NCBI GenBank assembly: GCA_964562375.1
Contig: CAZLSW010000006.1
Location: forward strand, 1 to 64,000
Length of the DNA: 64,000 nt
Source of the DNA: JAJPXC01 sp964562375
GTDB taxonomy: Bacteria > Bacteroidota > Bacteroidia > Bacteroidales > Muribaculaceae
Reading direction: 5' to 3'
The notes below the pieces were generated by a model. The model had not been told where the DNA came from and did no database searches. It saw only the letters and a program-made list of their open reading frames with translations. Numbering within the stretch: position 1 is the first letter of the stretch; every line of letters starts with the position of its first letter. Both the position numbers and the translations under genes were made by a program. Below are positions 41,606 to 49,787 of this stretch, in pieces.

Positions 41606-44600
41606 TTAAGGGTTATCGAAGAGAGGATCGTCGCCTTCCGAGCCTTCGGGGTACTCGGGGAGGGAGGGCTTCTGGGGGGCTTGCTGTCCCGCCGGCACGG
41701 CGGGACTTCCTACTTGGCCTTGGGGGCTGGCTTCTTGTAGGGCCTTCCCCTCGATGCTCTCGGGATTCTCGGGATTCTCGGGATTCTCGGGAATTTCGGG
41801 ATTCTCGGGGATTTCGGGAATTTCGATATTTTCGATATTTTCGAGAATCTCGGGCATCTCGCCGGCCTGTCGTTCCTCCTCAATATGCTCCTCCAGCTCG
41901 GGCAGCGATTCAGGGTCGCCGTAAACCTCCGGGGGGAGGACGTCCTTCTGGGCGTCCATGTAATTCTGCTCCTCGAGGTAGCGGAAGTACTCGTCGAACG
42001 AGCGGCCTTCTCTCAACAGGGTTTCAAAGTTCTTCTCGGAGATGATGATGGGTCTCACCTGCCGCGGGATCTGCAACTGGGTGTCGTCGGCCATCACGCG
42101 ACGGTAATGGTCGAGCTGCTCCATGTTGTCGAATCCCTTTATTATAAGCATTCCGAGGCGTCCAAAGTTCATTTGCTCGAGGTCGAAATCGCGCACGACA
42201 AACGTGTTGAAGTTGTGGCGGGCGATGTCGAAGAGCAGTTGGTTGGAACTTACCGAGTCGATGGGGAACGTCAAGACGAGCAACTGCGGGTTGGCCGGAT
42301 TCAACTCGAAGTTGGCCAGCGAGTCGTTGGCCACCGCCGTGGAGTCGTTGGTCAAGCGCAGGTCCCACAGCATGCCGCGGGTGTTGACGGCGCCGCTCTG
42401 CAGCTGGCGGCCTTTGGCCAGTTGCTTCAGATAGGACGAAGCAAGCGGCGTGATGTCGGTCTCGGGATACAACTCGAGCAATTCTTTGAGGGTCGACTGG
42501 AACGCCTCGGTGTTCTTCTCGGTGACGTAGCTGAGGGCCTCGATGAACATGAATTTGGGCATCAGTTTGCTCATCGGGAACTTCTGGCGCATCTCCTTGT
42601 AGGCGCGGTGCACGGCCGCGTTGTTGTTGTCGAGGTAAGCCTCGTAGGCCGCGTCGTACATAGCCTCCTGCTGTGCGTCCATAGCCTTGAGGTTGTCAAG
42701 GTATTTGGGGTCGGTCATGGCTTGGCCGTACTTCGACTCGGGGAAGTCGTTGACGATCAGCAGGCGGTACTTTTCGGCCTGGGCTGTGTTGCCTTGGCGG
42801 GCGTACATCAGGTAGAGGTTGTAGTAGGTGTCGAGGCGGTACACGTTGTCGGGGTAGCGGGTCAACAGGCGGTTGAATTCGCTTTCGGCCGCCGGGTAGT
42901 CCTCGAGTTTGTCCTTCAGTATCACGCCCATGTTGTACAATCCCTCCTGGATGATATCGTTGCAGGTGGCGCGCTCGGCGTCGGTTTTGGGAATCTGCTT
43001 GAGGTAGTATTCGGGGAAGTGGGGGTCGTTCTCGTGCTCGGCGGCCTCTTTCTCCTCCTTGGTCATTTCGGAGCCCTCGGAGCCTTCCTGCCCCTCTTTC
43101 TGCTCGTCTTCATCCTCGTCATCCTCCGACGATGAGAATTCACTCATGTCGAACGACGATTTGTTTCTCCTTCGCCAATCGTCCTCCAGCTTGCGGGAAC
43201 CCCAGCGTTTCTGGAAGTCGGTCTTGCCCGCGTTCTTCGACGCCGTGTTGTAGAAGTACCACGAATCGTCGGTGTTAAGGGTGAACGTCTGCGGCGCTGT
43301 CGAGCTGTTAAGAGTGGACCCTTGTGCTTCTTGCTCAGCGAGATACGCCTCGCGCTTGGCGGCCTCCTCCTCCTCTTTCTCCTTCTTCTTCAGGTCGTCG
43401 ATAATCTTGTTGATTATCTTGAGCTGCTCCTCCTCGCTCATGTTGGAGAGCTTGAGCAGGGAGTCGTTGAGGGTGACGTTTTGGGAATATAGGGCCAACT
43501 CATCAAGCACGTCGGAGCGCTTTTTGAGTGTCTCGTAGTTGGGGTAACTCTCTGGTAATTGGGGAATTGCCTCGGAGAAGCAGGGCTGCGCCAACTCGTA
43601 TTGATGGCGCTCGTAGTACAATTGGCCCAGGGTGATTTGTGCGATAGCCTTGTCGATGCCGTTGCGGGTGGATTTCTCGCAGGCAATCACGTAATTCTCA
43701 ATGGCTTGGGTGGTGTCCTTGCGCGACAGGTAGAGGTTGCCGATGGCATAGTACACTTGGTCGAGGTACTGCGCGTTGCGGTCGTAGCGGGTCATGCGCT
43801 TGAGGGCTTTAACCTCAGGCTCGATGTTCTCGCCGGTATACACCTCGCTCTGCTTGATGCGTGCGTTGAACTTGGTGCGATATGTGGCCGATTGGGCCGA
43901 ACCGGCCTTCTTGAACGCCTCGTAGGCGTCGGTTTTCTTGCCCAGACGGGCGTACACTTGGCCCAAGAGGAACCACAGGCGCGTTTTCTGGGCGCCCTTG
44001 GCGTATTTCACGGCTTGTCGCAGATAAGGAACGGCCGGCTCCAATTCTTTGGAACGCAGGTAGTAATCGGCGTAGGCGAAATTGTACAGCCCGCGCAGGG
44101 TGTTGTTGGTCAACTCGGCCTCTTTAAGGCGCTTGAGTATCGTCTCGCCCTCAAATAGCCAATCCATAGCGATATAGCTTTTCGCCTGCCATATCTTGGC
44201 CTCGGTAACGGTCGTGGGCAACCACCAGAAATGCTTGGAGATGTAGAAGAAAGTGGAAGCCGCGCCCAGGAAGTCGCCGTTGTAGTACTGGCTGCGGCCC
44301 ATCATCATCCACGCGTTGTGGAGGAACGGGTTGTACTCGTCGCGCTTGAGCCACAGCTTGTACTCGTCGCTTTGTTTGCCCGATTTTTTCTTGGGGCGTT
44401 GCTTGATCGATCGCAATTGGATGGCCTTTTGCGCCTTCTCGATCGAGCGGGTGAAATCTCCGGTTGGCTGGGGAGCTTTGGAATCCTCCTTGGCCTCCAC
44501 GGGATGCATGAAGAGCAATTGCTGGGAATAATCGTCCTCGTAGGCCGATTCCATCTCCTGGAGCGTCTCCTTGTAGTGGGTGTCGCCGTTGTAGTAGATG

Positions 44601-44737
44601 TTGTATCGCGTGATGAACGCCATATAGTTGCGAGTCGACGCGGTGTTCTTCTTCAGCGAGCACGCAGGCAACATAGCCGCGACCATAACAATCGCGGCCA
44701 ACGTCCACAGGGCTTTGGCTCTTACAACAATCTTCAC
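41606..44737 (-). CDS. porW: T9SS periplasmic lipoprotein PorW/SprE
   Basis: A 1043-residue TPR lipoprotein of the PorW/SprE type: lipobox LPAC (Cys26), the hallmark segment NTASTRNYMAFITRYNIYYN near residue 30, TPR helices to about 850 with an acidic low-complexity stretch (SSSEDDEDEDEQKEG) near 525, and a variable C-terminus. PorW is needed for T9SS function and gliding in other Bacteroidota. Start: GTG at 44737 is chosen because it begins the signal peptide right after a promoter-like box; upstream ATGs add 32 residues of unrelated sequence. Residues about 960-994 are a PENPEIPEN repeat and about 1006-1017 come from a palindromic repeat. PorX follows. Confidence 0.88.
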   Translation of the reverse strand: MKIVVRAKALWTLAAIVMVAAMLPACSLKKNTASTRNYMAFITRYNIYYNGDTHYKETLQEMESAYEDDYSQQLLFMHPVEAKEDSKAPQPTGDFTRSIEKAQKAIQLRSIKQRPKKKSGKQSDEYKLWLKRDEYNPFLHNAWMMMGRSQYYNGDFLGAASTFFYISKHFWWLPTTVTEAKIWQAKSYIAMDWLFEGETILKRLKEAELTNNTLRGLYNFAYADYYLRSKELEPAVPYLRQAVKYAKGAQKTRLWFLLGQVYARLGKKTDAYEAFKKAGSAQSATYRTKFNARIKQSEVYTGENIEPEVKALKRMTRYDRNAQYLDQVYYAIGNLYLSRKDTTQAIENYVIACEKSTRNGIDKAIAQITLGQLYYERHQYELAQPCFSEAIPQLPESYPNYETLKKRSDVLDELALYSQNVTLNDSLLKLSNMSEEEQLKIINKIIDDLKKKEKEEEEAAKREAYLAEQEAQGSTLNSSTAPQTFTLNTDDSWYFYNTASKNAGKTDFQKRWGSRKLEDDWRRRNKSSFDMSEFSSSEDDEDEDEQKEGQEGSEGSEMTKEEKEAAEHENDPHFPEYYLKQIPKTDAERATCNDIIQEGLYNMGVILKDKLEDYPAAESEFNRLLTRYPDNVYRLDTYYNLYLMYARQGNTAQAEKYRLLIVNDFPESKYGQAMTDPKYLDNLKAMDAQQEAMYDAAYEAYLDNNNAAVHRAYKEMRQKFPMSKLMPKFMFIEALSYVTEKNTEAFQSTLKELLELYPETDITPLASSYLKQLAKGRQLQSGAVNTRGMLWDLRLTNDSTAVANDSLANFELNPANPQLLVLTFPIDSVSSNQLLFDIARHNFNTFVVRDFDLEQMNFGRLGMLIIKGFDNMEQLDHYRRVMADDTQLQIPRQVRPIIISEKNFETLLREGRSFDEYFRYLEEQNYMDAQKDVLPPEVYGDPESLPELEEHIEEERQAGEMPEILENIENIEIPEIPENPEIPENPENPENPESIEGKALQEASPQGQVGSPAVPAGQQAPQKPSLPEYPEGSEGDDPLFDNP
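41686..41715. repeat. REP-like palindrome inside porW
   Basis: Hairpin arms GTCCCGCCG / CGGCGGGAC around GCA (41686-41706) then TTCCTACTT. On the coding strand the order is AAGTAGGAA then hairpin. Confidence 0.9.
41757..41860. repeat. GGGATTCTC tandem repeat inside porW
   Basis: About eleven imperfect 9-base units (GGGATTCTC, GGGAATTTC, GATATTTTC) encode the PENPE/IPEIPEN peptide. Nine-base periodicity preserves the frame. Unit is related to the intergenic GGGAATCCC repeat. Confidence 0.9.
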
Positions 44738-44743
44738 GCCTAA

Positions 44744-44776
44744 ATAACGTACTAAATGGGCTGTATATTGTACAAA
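44744..44776 (-). promoter_or_regulatory. Possible promoter of porW
   Basis: On the minus strand TTTG (44773-44776), a 21-base spacer, TACGTTAT (44744-44751). The -7 box is imperfect. It lies six bases before the GTG start. Confidence 0.4.
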
Positions 44777-44810
44777 TCGGCTTAATAGCGTAAGCGCATC
44801 CCTTGGGGGC

Positions 44811-44831
44811 GGCCCTTGGACGGCCTTCATC
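44811..44831. repeat. Motif C repeat upstream of porW
   Basis: CCCTTGGACGGCCTTC, the reverse of the motif C core with one arm diverged. A separate hairpin, arms GGTCCTCGGGG / CCCCGAGGACC, lies at 44884-44912 with no T-run on either side. Confidence 0.5.
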
Positions 44832-44945
44832 AAGCAGGTGCCACTCTTATGAGAACGAAATCGATTCTTCCCTCAATAGCCTTGGTCCTCGGGGTTCCGC
44901 GCCCCGAGGACCTTGACAGGCGATTATCTAGATAATAAAGGTTTG

Positions 44946-45188
44946 TCAGAAGAGGGTGAGCTGCGTGCCTTCGGCTGGGGCCATCTGGAGCACGGAGCGA
45001 GTAGTCCATCCCTGCGAGCCGTTGCGCAGGGTGAGGGTCATCAGTCCCATGGCGTCGCCCAGGGAGCGGCGCAGGAAGCGTATCACTTCTCCCATTGATG
45101 CCAGGCCGCTCAGCCGGCCGGAGAAGAGGGTGTTGCCCCCGCAGGTGACGGTGGCGAACAGCAAGTCGGAAGAGGAAATTCGTGACAT
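44946..45188 (-). CDS. Small protein with C-terminal clamp-binding-like motif
   Basis: An 80-residue protein without signal peptide. It begins MSRISSSDLLFATVTCGGNT and ends with the pentapeptide QLTLF (residues 76-80). QL(S/T)LF is the consensus by which DNA polymerases, MutS and others bind the beta sliding clamp, and here it is the free C-terminus preceded by a flexible segment (MAPAEGTQLTLF). I recall similar small Bacteroidales proteins with this tail but know no described function. It is a stand-alone gene with a possible promoter at 45384. Coding evidence: codon pattern and absence of frame breaks. Confidence 0.6.
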   Translation of the reverse strand: MSRISSSDLLFATVTCGGNTLFSGRLSGLASMGEVIRFLRRSLGDAMGLMTLTLRNGSQGWTTRSVLQMAPAEGTQLTLF

Positions 45189-45383
45189 GGGGGGTAAAGT
45201 TTTTAGTTTCTAGTTTTTAGTTTCTAGTTTCTAGTTTCTAGTTGATGTTTTAAATCTTTAAAGCATTAAATCTTTAAAGGAGGAAAGGAGGAAAGGATCA
45301 ACGGGGCTATCCTGAAGCCCCCGCTTCGGGGGTTGGGGGGCCGAGGGGCTTGGGGGCCTAGGGGGTCGTTTCCTAATCTGATG
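45189..45383. repeat. Leader region of the small clamp-motif gene, filled with repeats
   Basis: Contains TTTCTAG units (45198-45243), AAATCTTTAAAG, GGAGGAAAGGAGGAAAGG units and a GCCCCCGCTTCGGGGG hairpin followed by GGGGGCCGAGG-type sequence. No gene is seen. Confidence 0.7.
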
Positions 45384-45391
45384 CAAAGATA
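45384..45391 (-). promoter_or_regulatory. Possible -7 box for the 80-residue protein gene
   Basis: On the minus strand TATCTTTG, a perfect -7 consensus, directly after the tpx terminator. No -33 element is seen because the terminator stem occupies that position. Confidence 0.35.
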
Positions 45392-45428
45392 AAAAGCCGC
45401 CTGTGCCATATTATGGCACAGGCGGCTT
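45391..45428 (-). terminator. Terminator of tpx
   Basis: On the minus strand the stem AAGCCGCCTGTGCCATA / TATGGCACAGGCGGCTT closed by a 1-3-base loop and followed by TTTAT. It lies 33 bases after the tpx stop codon. Confidence 0.85.
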
Positions 45429-45460
45429 AAATTCGGTTAATAGTTTATTGTTTCTGGTTT

Positions 45461-45970
45461 CTAGTCTTTGCGGCGGAGGACGTCGATTACCTCGTCGTAG
45501 TGAGGCTCGTGGGTGATTTCCTCAACCAGGTCGCTGTAGATGACGTTGCGGTCCTCATCGAGCACGATCACGGCGCGAGCGAGCAGTCCGGCAAGGGGGC
45601 CGTCAACAATCTGCAAGCCGTATTTCTGGGCGAACATGGGCGAGCGGAATGCCGAGGCGATGGTGACGTCGTTGATGCCCTCGGCCGAGCAGAAGCGACC
45701 CGAGGCGAAGGGCAGGTCCATCGATATGCACAGCACGGCTGTGTTGTCCAATCCGGCGGCCTCTTTGTTGAAGCGGCGCACCGAGGCGGCGCACACGGGG
45801 GTGTCCAACGACGGGAATATGTTCATCACCACTCTTTTACCACGGTAATCGGAGCAGTGTACTTCTTTCAACTCAGGGGTGACGAGGGTGAAGCATGGTG
45901 CTTTCTCGCCCACGCGGGGAATCGTGCCGTAAGTGTGGCAGGGTTGGCCTTTGAAATAGATGGTTTCCAT
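45461..45970 (-). CDS. tpx: Thiol peroxidase
   Basis: A 169-residue peroxiredoxin (Tpx) reducing hydrogen and alkyl peroxides with thioredoxin. SLDTPVCAASVRRFNKEA has the peroxidatic Cys60, and the resolving Cys94 is in SGRFCSAEGI, the spacing typical of Tpx. Cytoplasmic. It is two bases downstream of the LolA/thioredoxin-like gene, so probably one operon ending in the terminator at 45391. Confidence 0.95.
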   Translation of the reverse strand: METIYFKGQPCHTYGTIPRVGEKAPCFTLVTPELKEVHCSDYRGKRVVMNIFPSLDTPVCAASVRRFNKEAAGLDNTAVLCISMDLPFASGRFCSAEGINDVTIASAFRSPMFAQKYGLQIVDGPLAGLLARAVIVLDEDRNVIYSDLVEEITHEPHYDEVIDVLRRKD

Positions 45971-45972
45971 AA

Positions 45973-47163
45973 TTATAAACTACTTATCATCATTATAACG
46001 TCGTCGGCGAGGTGATTGTTGAACGCCGGGATGATTTCTCGCGCGATACCCTCCCGGTCGGCTAGGATAATGGCTGGAAAAGCCGTAACGCCGCAGTCGC
46101 GGGCAAGAGCTCGTGCCGAAATCAACCGGTATTCACCCACGCGGTCGTAGCCCAGCAGCGGCTCTATCTGGTCGACATTCGACGTCACGAATGCCCACAG
46201 CACCTGCACGCTCGTGGGAAGCTGGCTAACCGCCTCGCGCACTGCCTCGATAGTGGCCCCGGTAGACGCCACCTCGGGCGACAGCACCACGATAAGGGTG
46301 GGGGAGAGGAACCCGTCGCCGCGGTGGTAGGTGTACCGCTCCCCAGTGGTCGTGGGGCACGAGAACGCGGGCACCGGTTGTCCCTTGAGCGACTCAAGGG
46401 CGAACATCCCCTGGCGGTAGCGAGTAAACTCCTCCGGGAACCATGCGATCAGGCCGCGCTCAGAGAAGTCGGGGGTTTCAGGGTCGAGGGTGGTGAAGTC
46501 GACGCGTATCGACTGCTCGCTGATCGACCCGGGGTTGTTCTCCACCTCCATCCTCACGGGAAGGTAGCTCTTGGGGTCGAGCCATAGCGTCAACTCTTTA
46601 GCGTCATAGCCCTGGAACCGCCTCAGAGCTTTAACAACAGGCGAGGGTACGCCCTGGCGCAGGCTATCGGGGGTGAAGTGCCAGGTGTAGGTGGTGTCGC
46701 GTTGTATTTCGAGTAATTGACGGGCCAGAAACTGGGGGAGTATCTCGGTGAACTGGGCGTTGTTTTGCACCCCGCGGGAATAGTCGGGCAGGCGGGCCGG
46801 GGAACCGGCGCCGAGCGGTATCGAGTCCCATTGCCAGTGATACTCCTGCAACCGCTGGTCGCGATAGCGATAGTGGCTACCGTCGGCGTAGGCGCTCCAC
46901 CCTTTCGACGTGCCGCTGGCCGTGGGCACCTCCCATTGGATGATATAGTCGGCCGGGGCGATCGAGTCGCCCTGCGACGACCACATCTCCACGGTGTACA
47001 CCACCGGCTCGCTGAACGCTGGCATGGTCACCTCGTAGGTGGCGCGTCCGTGATAACCATCGGCGTTCTGCAGGGTCGAGACAATATCAGCAATCCCCTG
47101 GGCTTGCGAGCCCAAGGGACATAGTGCCGCTATCACAAATAACAAGTACACTGTCCTTCTCAT
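45973..47163 (-). CDS. Secreted LolA-like / thioredoxin-like protein
   Basis: A 396-residue exported protein (signal peptide MRRTVYLLFVIAALCPLGSQA). Residues about 25-250 resemble LolA/LolB-like outer-membrane lipoprotein carrier folds (DGYHGRATYEVTMPA, then ELTLWLDPKSYLPVRMEVENN); from about 270 the pattern QPVPAFSCPTTTGERYTYH and SPTLIVVLSPEV resembles a TlpA-type thioredoxin fold, but there is no CxxC, only a lone Cys in FSCPTTTG and ARDCGVTAFP. Such combined proteins occur in Bacteroidota and their role is unclear; the adjoining tpx suggests a redox theme. Start at residue 4 of the longest frame. Confidence 0.65.
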   Translation of the reverse strand: MRRTVYLLFVIAALCPLGSQAQGIADIVSTLQNADGYHGRATYEVTMPAFSEPVVYTVEMWSSQGDSIAPADYIIQWEVPTASGTSKGWSAYADGSHYRYRDQRLQEYHWQWDSIPLGAGSPARLPDYSRGVQNNAQFTEILPQFLARQLLEIQRDTTYTWHFTPDSLRQGVPSPVVKALRRFQGYDAKELTLWLDPKSYLPVRMEVENNPGSISEQSIRVDFTTLDPETPDFSERGLIAWFPEEFTRYRQGMFALESLKGQPVPAFSCPTTTGERYTYHRGDGFLSPTLIVVLSPEVASTGATIEAVREAVSQLPTSVQVLWAFVTSNVDQIEPLLGYDRVGEYRLISARALARDCGVTAFPAIILADREGIAREIIPAFNNHLADDVIMMISSL

Positions 47164-47230
47164 AAACCACATTTAGTTGACGCTTTCTTGTATAACAAGA
47201 AAAGAGGCTGAATGTTTTACGGAAACCCTA

Positions 47231-47677
47231 TTACCGCTTGGATTGGAAAAAGGAGCGCATCAGCTCGGCGCATTCATCGGCGAGAACTCCGGCTGTTACC
47301 GTGGCTTTGGGATGAAAAGGGCTGCGGGAGGTGAAAGTGGCATAGCCTCGCTTGACGTCGGTGGCGCCGTACACCACGCGTTTCACCTGAGCCCAGCCTA
47401 TAGCCCCTGCGCACATAAGACATGGCTCCACGGTGACGTATAGCGTGCAGTCCTGCAGGTATTTCCCCCCGAGGGAATTCATGGCGGCAGTGAGAGCTTG
47501 CATTTCGGCGTGAGCGGTGATGTCGCTTAGTCGTTCGGTCATGTTATGACCTCGGCCGATGACACGTCCTTTGCAGGCCACGACAGCCCCAATGGGTACT
47601 TCGCCCTCTTCCATGGCTGCCTTTGCCTCGACTAAGGCTTGGCGCATCATTCGCTCGTCGTCGTTCAATTCTATCAT
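47231..47677 (-). CDS. tadA: tRNA-specific adenosine deaminase (TadA-like)
   Basis: A 148-residue zinc-dependent deaminase converting A34 to inosine in tRNA-Arg. The zinc and catalytic residues are all visible: His56-Ala-Glu58 in ITAHAEMQAL and Cys86 / Cys89 in VEPCLMCAGAI. Length is canonical. Its start overlaps the rnz stop by four bases (ATGA), so the two are coupled. A guanine/cytosine deaminase of the same family cannot be fully excluded. Confidence 0.9.
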   Translation of the reverse strand: MIELNDDERMMRQALVEAKAAMEEGEVPIGAVVACKGRVIGRGHNMTERLSDITAHAEMQALTAAMNSLGGKYLQDCTLYVTVEPCLMCAGAIGWAQVKRVVYGATDVKRGYATFTSRSPFHPKATVTAGVLADECAELMRSFFQSKR

Positions 47678-48588
47678 AGCAGGGGGATGGTGAGGCCTTC
47701 GTTGGCGATGGTCACGGGGGAGAATTCCTCGAGGGCCTGGGACAGGTGCTGGTCCTCGCTGAGGTAGGATTTGGAGAAGTGGCCCAAGAGCAAACCTTTG
47801 ACCTCGGCGTCGCGGGCGATGCGGGCCGCCTCGCGGGCTGTGGAATGGAAGCGTTGATGAGCTTTTTCGGTGGAGTCGTCGGCGTAGGTGGCTTCGTGGT
47901 AAAGAAGATCGACGCCGCGGATGGCATCTACCACCGGCGGATAGTAGGTGGTATCCGAGATATAGGCGTAGGAAACCGATGGATCAGGGTCGGTGGTGAG
48001 CCACGAGTTGGGGATCACCGTGCCGTCCTCCTTGATGAAGTCGTCGCCTTGCTTTATGGCTTGGCGAAGGTGGATGGGCACCTGGTGATACTCCATCATG
48101 TCGCCGCGCAGATGGCGAGGCTTGGGTTTCTCGCGGAAGATGAACCCAACGGTGGGCACCCGGTGGTTCAGGGGAACGGTCTCCACGGTGATGGCGTCGT
48201 TTTCGAGGATGACGGCGCGCTCGGGCTTGATGATGTTGAAGTCGATCTCAACCGACATGTTGTGGCAGAAGAAATCGAGCATTCGCTGGAACATCTCGGC
48301 GCCTTCCTTGAACGTGTGGATGGTGATTTTGCCGTCGTTCCCGTGCAGGGAGAGGGTGGAGAGCAATCCCACCAGGCCCAGGCAATGGTCGCCGTGGAGG
48401 TGGCTGATGAAGATGTGCCGCAAGCGCGAGAATTTGATTCTCATCTTGCGCGCCTGCAGCTGGGTGCCCTCTCCGCAATCCACCATGTAGAGGGTGTCGC
48501 GGATGTCGAGCACCTGGCACGTGGGGTTGTGGCGCAGCGTAGGGGTCGCTGAGCCACAGCCCAATATCTTCACCTCAAAGCGGGCCAT
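47674..48588 (-). CDS. rnz: Ribonuclease Z
   Basis: A 304-residue metallo-beta-lactamase-fold endonuclease maturing tRNA 3' ends. Zinc ligands His63, His65, Asp67 and His68 lie in ISHLHGDHCLGL, the N-terminal LGCGSATPTLRHNP is typical, and GLLLGHFSKSY near residue 262 has the last conserved His. Length is canonical. Directly followed by tadA, both acting on tRNA. Confidence 0.95.
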   Translation of the reverse strand: MARFEVKILGCGSATPTLRHNPTCQVLDIRDTLYMVDCGEGTQLQARKMRIKFSRLRHIFISHLHGDHCLGLVGLLSTLSLHGNDGKITIHTFKEGAEMFQRMLDFFCHNMSVEIDFNIIKPERAVILENDAITVETVPLNHRVPTVGFIFREKPKPRHLRGDMMEYHQVPIHLRQAIKQGDDFIKEDGTVIPNSWLTTDPDPSVSYAYISDTTYYPPVVDAIRGVDLLYHEATYADDSTEKAHQRFHSTAREAARIARDAEVKGLLLGHFSKSYLSEDQHLSQALEEFSPVTIANEGLTIPLL

Positions 48589-48603
48589 AGGGGGAGGTTT
48601 TCA

Positions 48604-48662
48604 GTTTTCAGTCGTTTGTTCGATTGTCGTGCACTCGTGTATTCGTGCATTCGTGCATTCGA
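48604..48662. repeat. TCGTGCAT short tandem repeats between rnz and asd
   Basis: Units CGTGTATT, CGTGCATT and GTTTTCAG occupy most of the 87-base gap. Confidence 0.75.
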
Positions 48663-48675
48663 GTAAACGAGAGAT

Positions 48676-49683
48676 TTATTTCTTATGCTTGATCATGTAG
48701 AGGGCAATCTGCACGGCGTTGAGGGCGGCGCCCTTCTTAATCTGGTCGCCTACCACCCAGAACGAAAGGCCGTTAGGGTCGGTCAAGTCCTTGCGGATGC
48801 GTCCCACATAAACGGGATCCTTGTGGGCGATCTCCAGGGGCATCGGGTAGCGCTTGTTGGCCGGATCGTCAACCACGACAAGTCCCTCGCCTTTCTCGAA
48901 TGCCGCGCGGGCCTCTTCCACCGACACCGGTCGCTCGGTCTCCACCCAGATGGCCTCGGAGTGGGCGCGCATCACCGGTACGCGCACGCACGTTGCCGAA
49001 ACGTCCAATTTGGGCGCGTGCATAATCTTCTTGGTTTCGTTGTACATCTTCATCTCCTCCTTGGTGTACCCGTTGTCGAGGAACACGTCCACGTGAGGGA
49101 TGACGTTGTAGGCCAATTGGTAGGCGAACTTCTCAACCGTAGGCTCTTCGCCGCGCTCGATCTGGCCGTATTGGCGCACCAGCTCGTCCATGGCGGCGGC
49201 GCCGGCGCCCGATGCGGCCTGATAGGTGGCCACATGCACGCGCTTGATGGGCGTAAGGTCGTTGATCGGCTTGAGGGCTACCACCATCTGGATGGTGGTG
49301 CAATTGGGGTTGGCGATGATGTTGCGGGGAGCGTTGAAGGCGTCGTCGCCGTTCACCTCGGGGACAACCAGGGGCACGTCCTGGTCCATGCGGAAAGCCG
49401 AGGAATTGTCGATCATAATGGCGCCATGTCGGGTGATTGTGTCGGCAAACTGCTTGCTGACGCCGGCACCAGCCGATACGAAAGCGTAGTCGACGCCGCG
49501 GAAGTCGTCGTTGTCCTGAAGGAGTTTTACCTCGTATTCCTTGCCGCGGAAGGTGTACTTACGGCCCGCACTGCGCTGGGAACCAAACAACAACAACTCG
49601 TCGACGGGGAAATTCTGCTCGTCGAGCACGCGGAGAAACTCCTGACCAACGGCGCCCGAGGCGCCCACAATGGCTACTTTCAT
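48676..49683 (-). CDS. asd: Aspartate-semialdehyde dehydrogenase
   Basis: A 335-residue NADP-dependent enzyme that makes aspartate semialdehyde for lysine, threonine, methionine and diaminopimelate. The dinucleotide loop VAIVGASGAVGQEF is at the N-terminus, the catalytic Cys128 in IANPNCTTIQM, and QAASGAGAAAMDEL near residue 158 is the conserved active-site loop. Start at MKVAIVGASG rather than an upstream TTG. It has a possible TAACTTCG promoter box at 49728. Confidence 0.96.
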   Translation of the reverse strand: MKVAIVGASGAVGQEFLRVLDEQNFPVDELLLFGSQRSAGRKYTFRGKEYEVKLLQDNDDFRGVDYAFVSAGAGVSKQFADTITRHGAIMIDNSSAFRMDQDVPLVVPEVNGDDAFNAPRNIIANPNCTTIQMVVALKPINDLTPIKRVHVATYQAASGAGAAAMDELVRQYGQIERGEEPTVEKFAYQLAYNVIPHVDVFLDNGYTKEEMKMYNETKKIMHAPKLDVSATCVRVPVMRAHSEAIWVETERPVSVEEARAAFEKGEGLVVVDDPANKRYPMPLEIAHKDPVYVGRIRKDLTDPNGLSFWVVGDQIKKGAALNAVQIALYMIKHKK

Positions 49684-49727
49684 TTTATGCAAATCTCGTT
49701 AATATTATATGTATAAGCTTTGACCCG

Positions 49728-49735
49728 CGAAGTTA
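49728..49735 (-). promoter_or_regulatory. Possible -7 box of asd
   Basis: On the minus strand TAACTTCG, the same variant box as in front of the BspA-like gene. A TTG lies at 16-base spacing, shorter than the usual 19-21. Confidence 0.35.
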
Positions 49736-49787
49736 CACATTTTAAACCACACAAGTGGAAATTCACCCCAAAAATTTGCGCCCGGGG

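Noticed and set aside
44738..44833. Upstream ATG start of porW
   Set aside because: The added 32 residues (MMKAVQGPPPRDALT...) come from a motif C repeat and promoter-like DNA and would displace the lipoprotein signal from the N-terminus.
44884..44912. Strong hairpin as a terminator between porW and the 80-residue gene
   Set aside because: The stem is perfect but no T-run follows on either strand; kept only as an inverted repeat.
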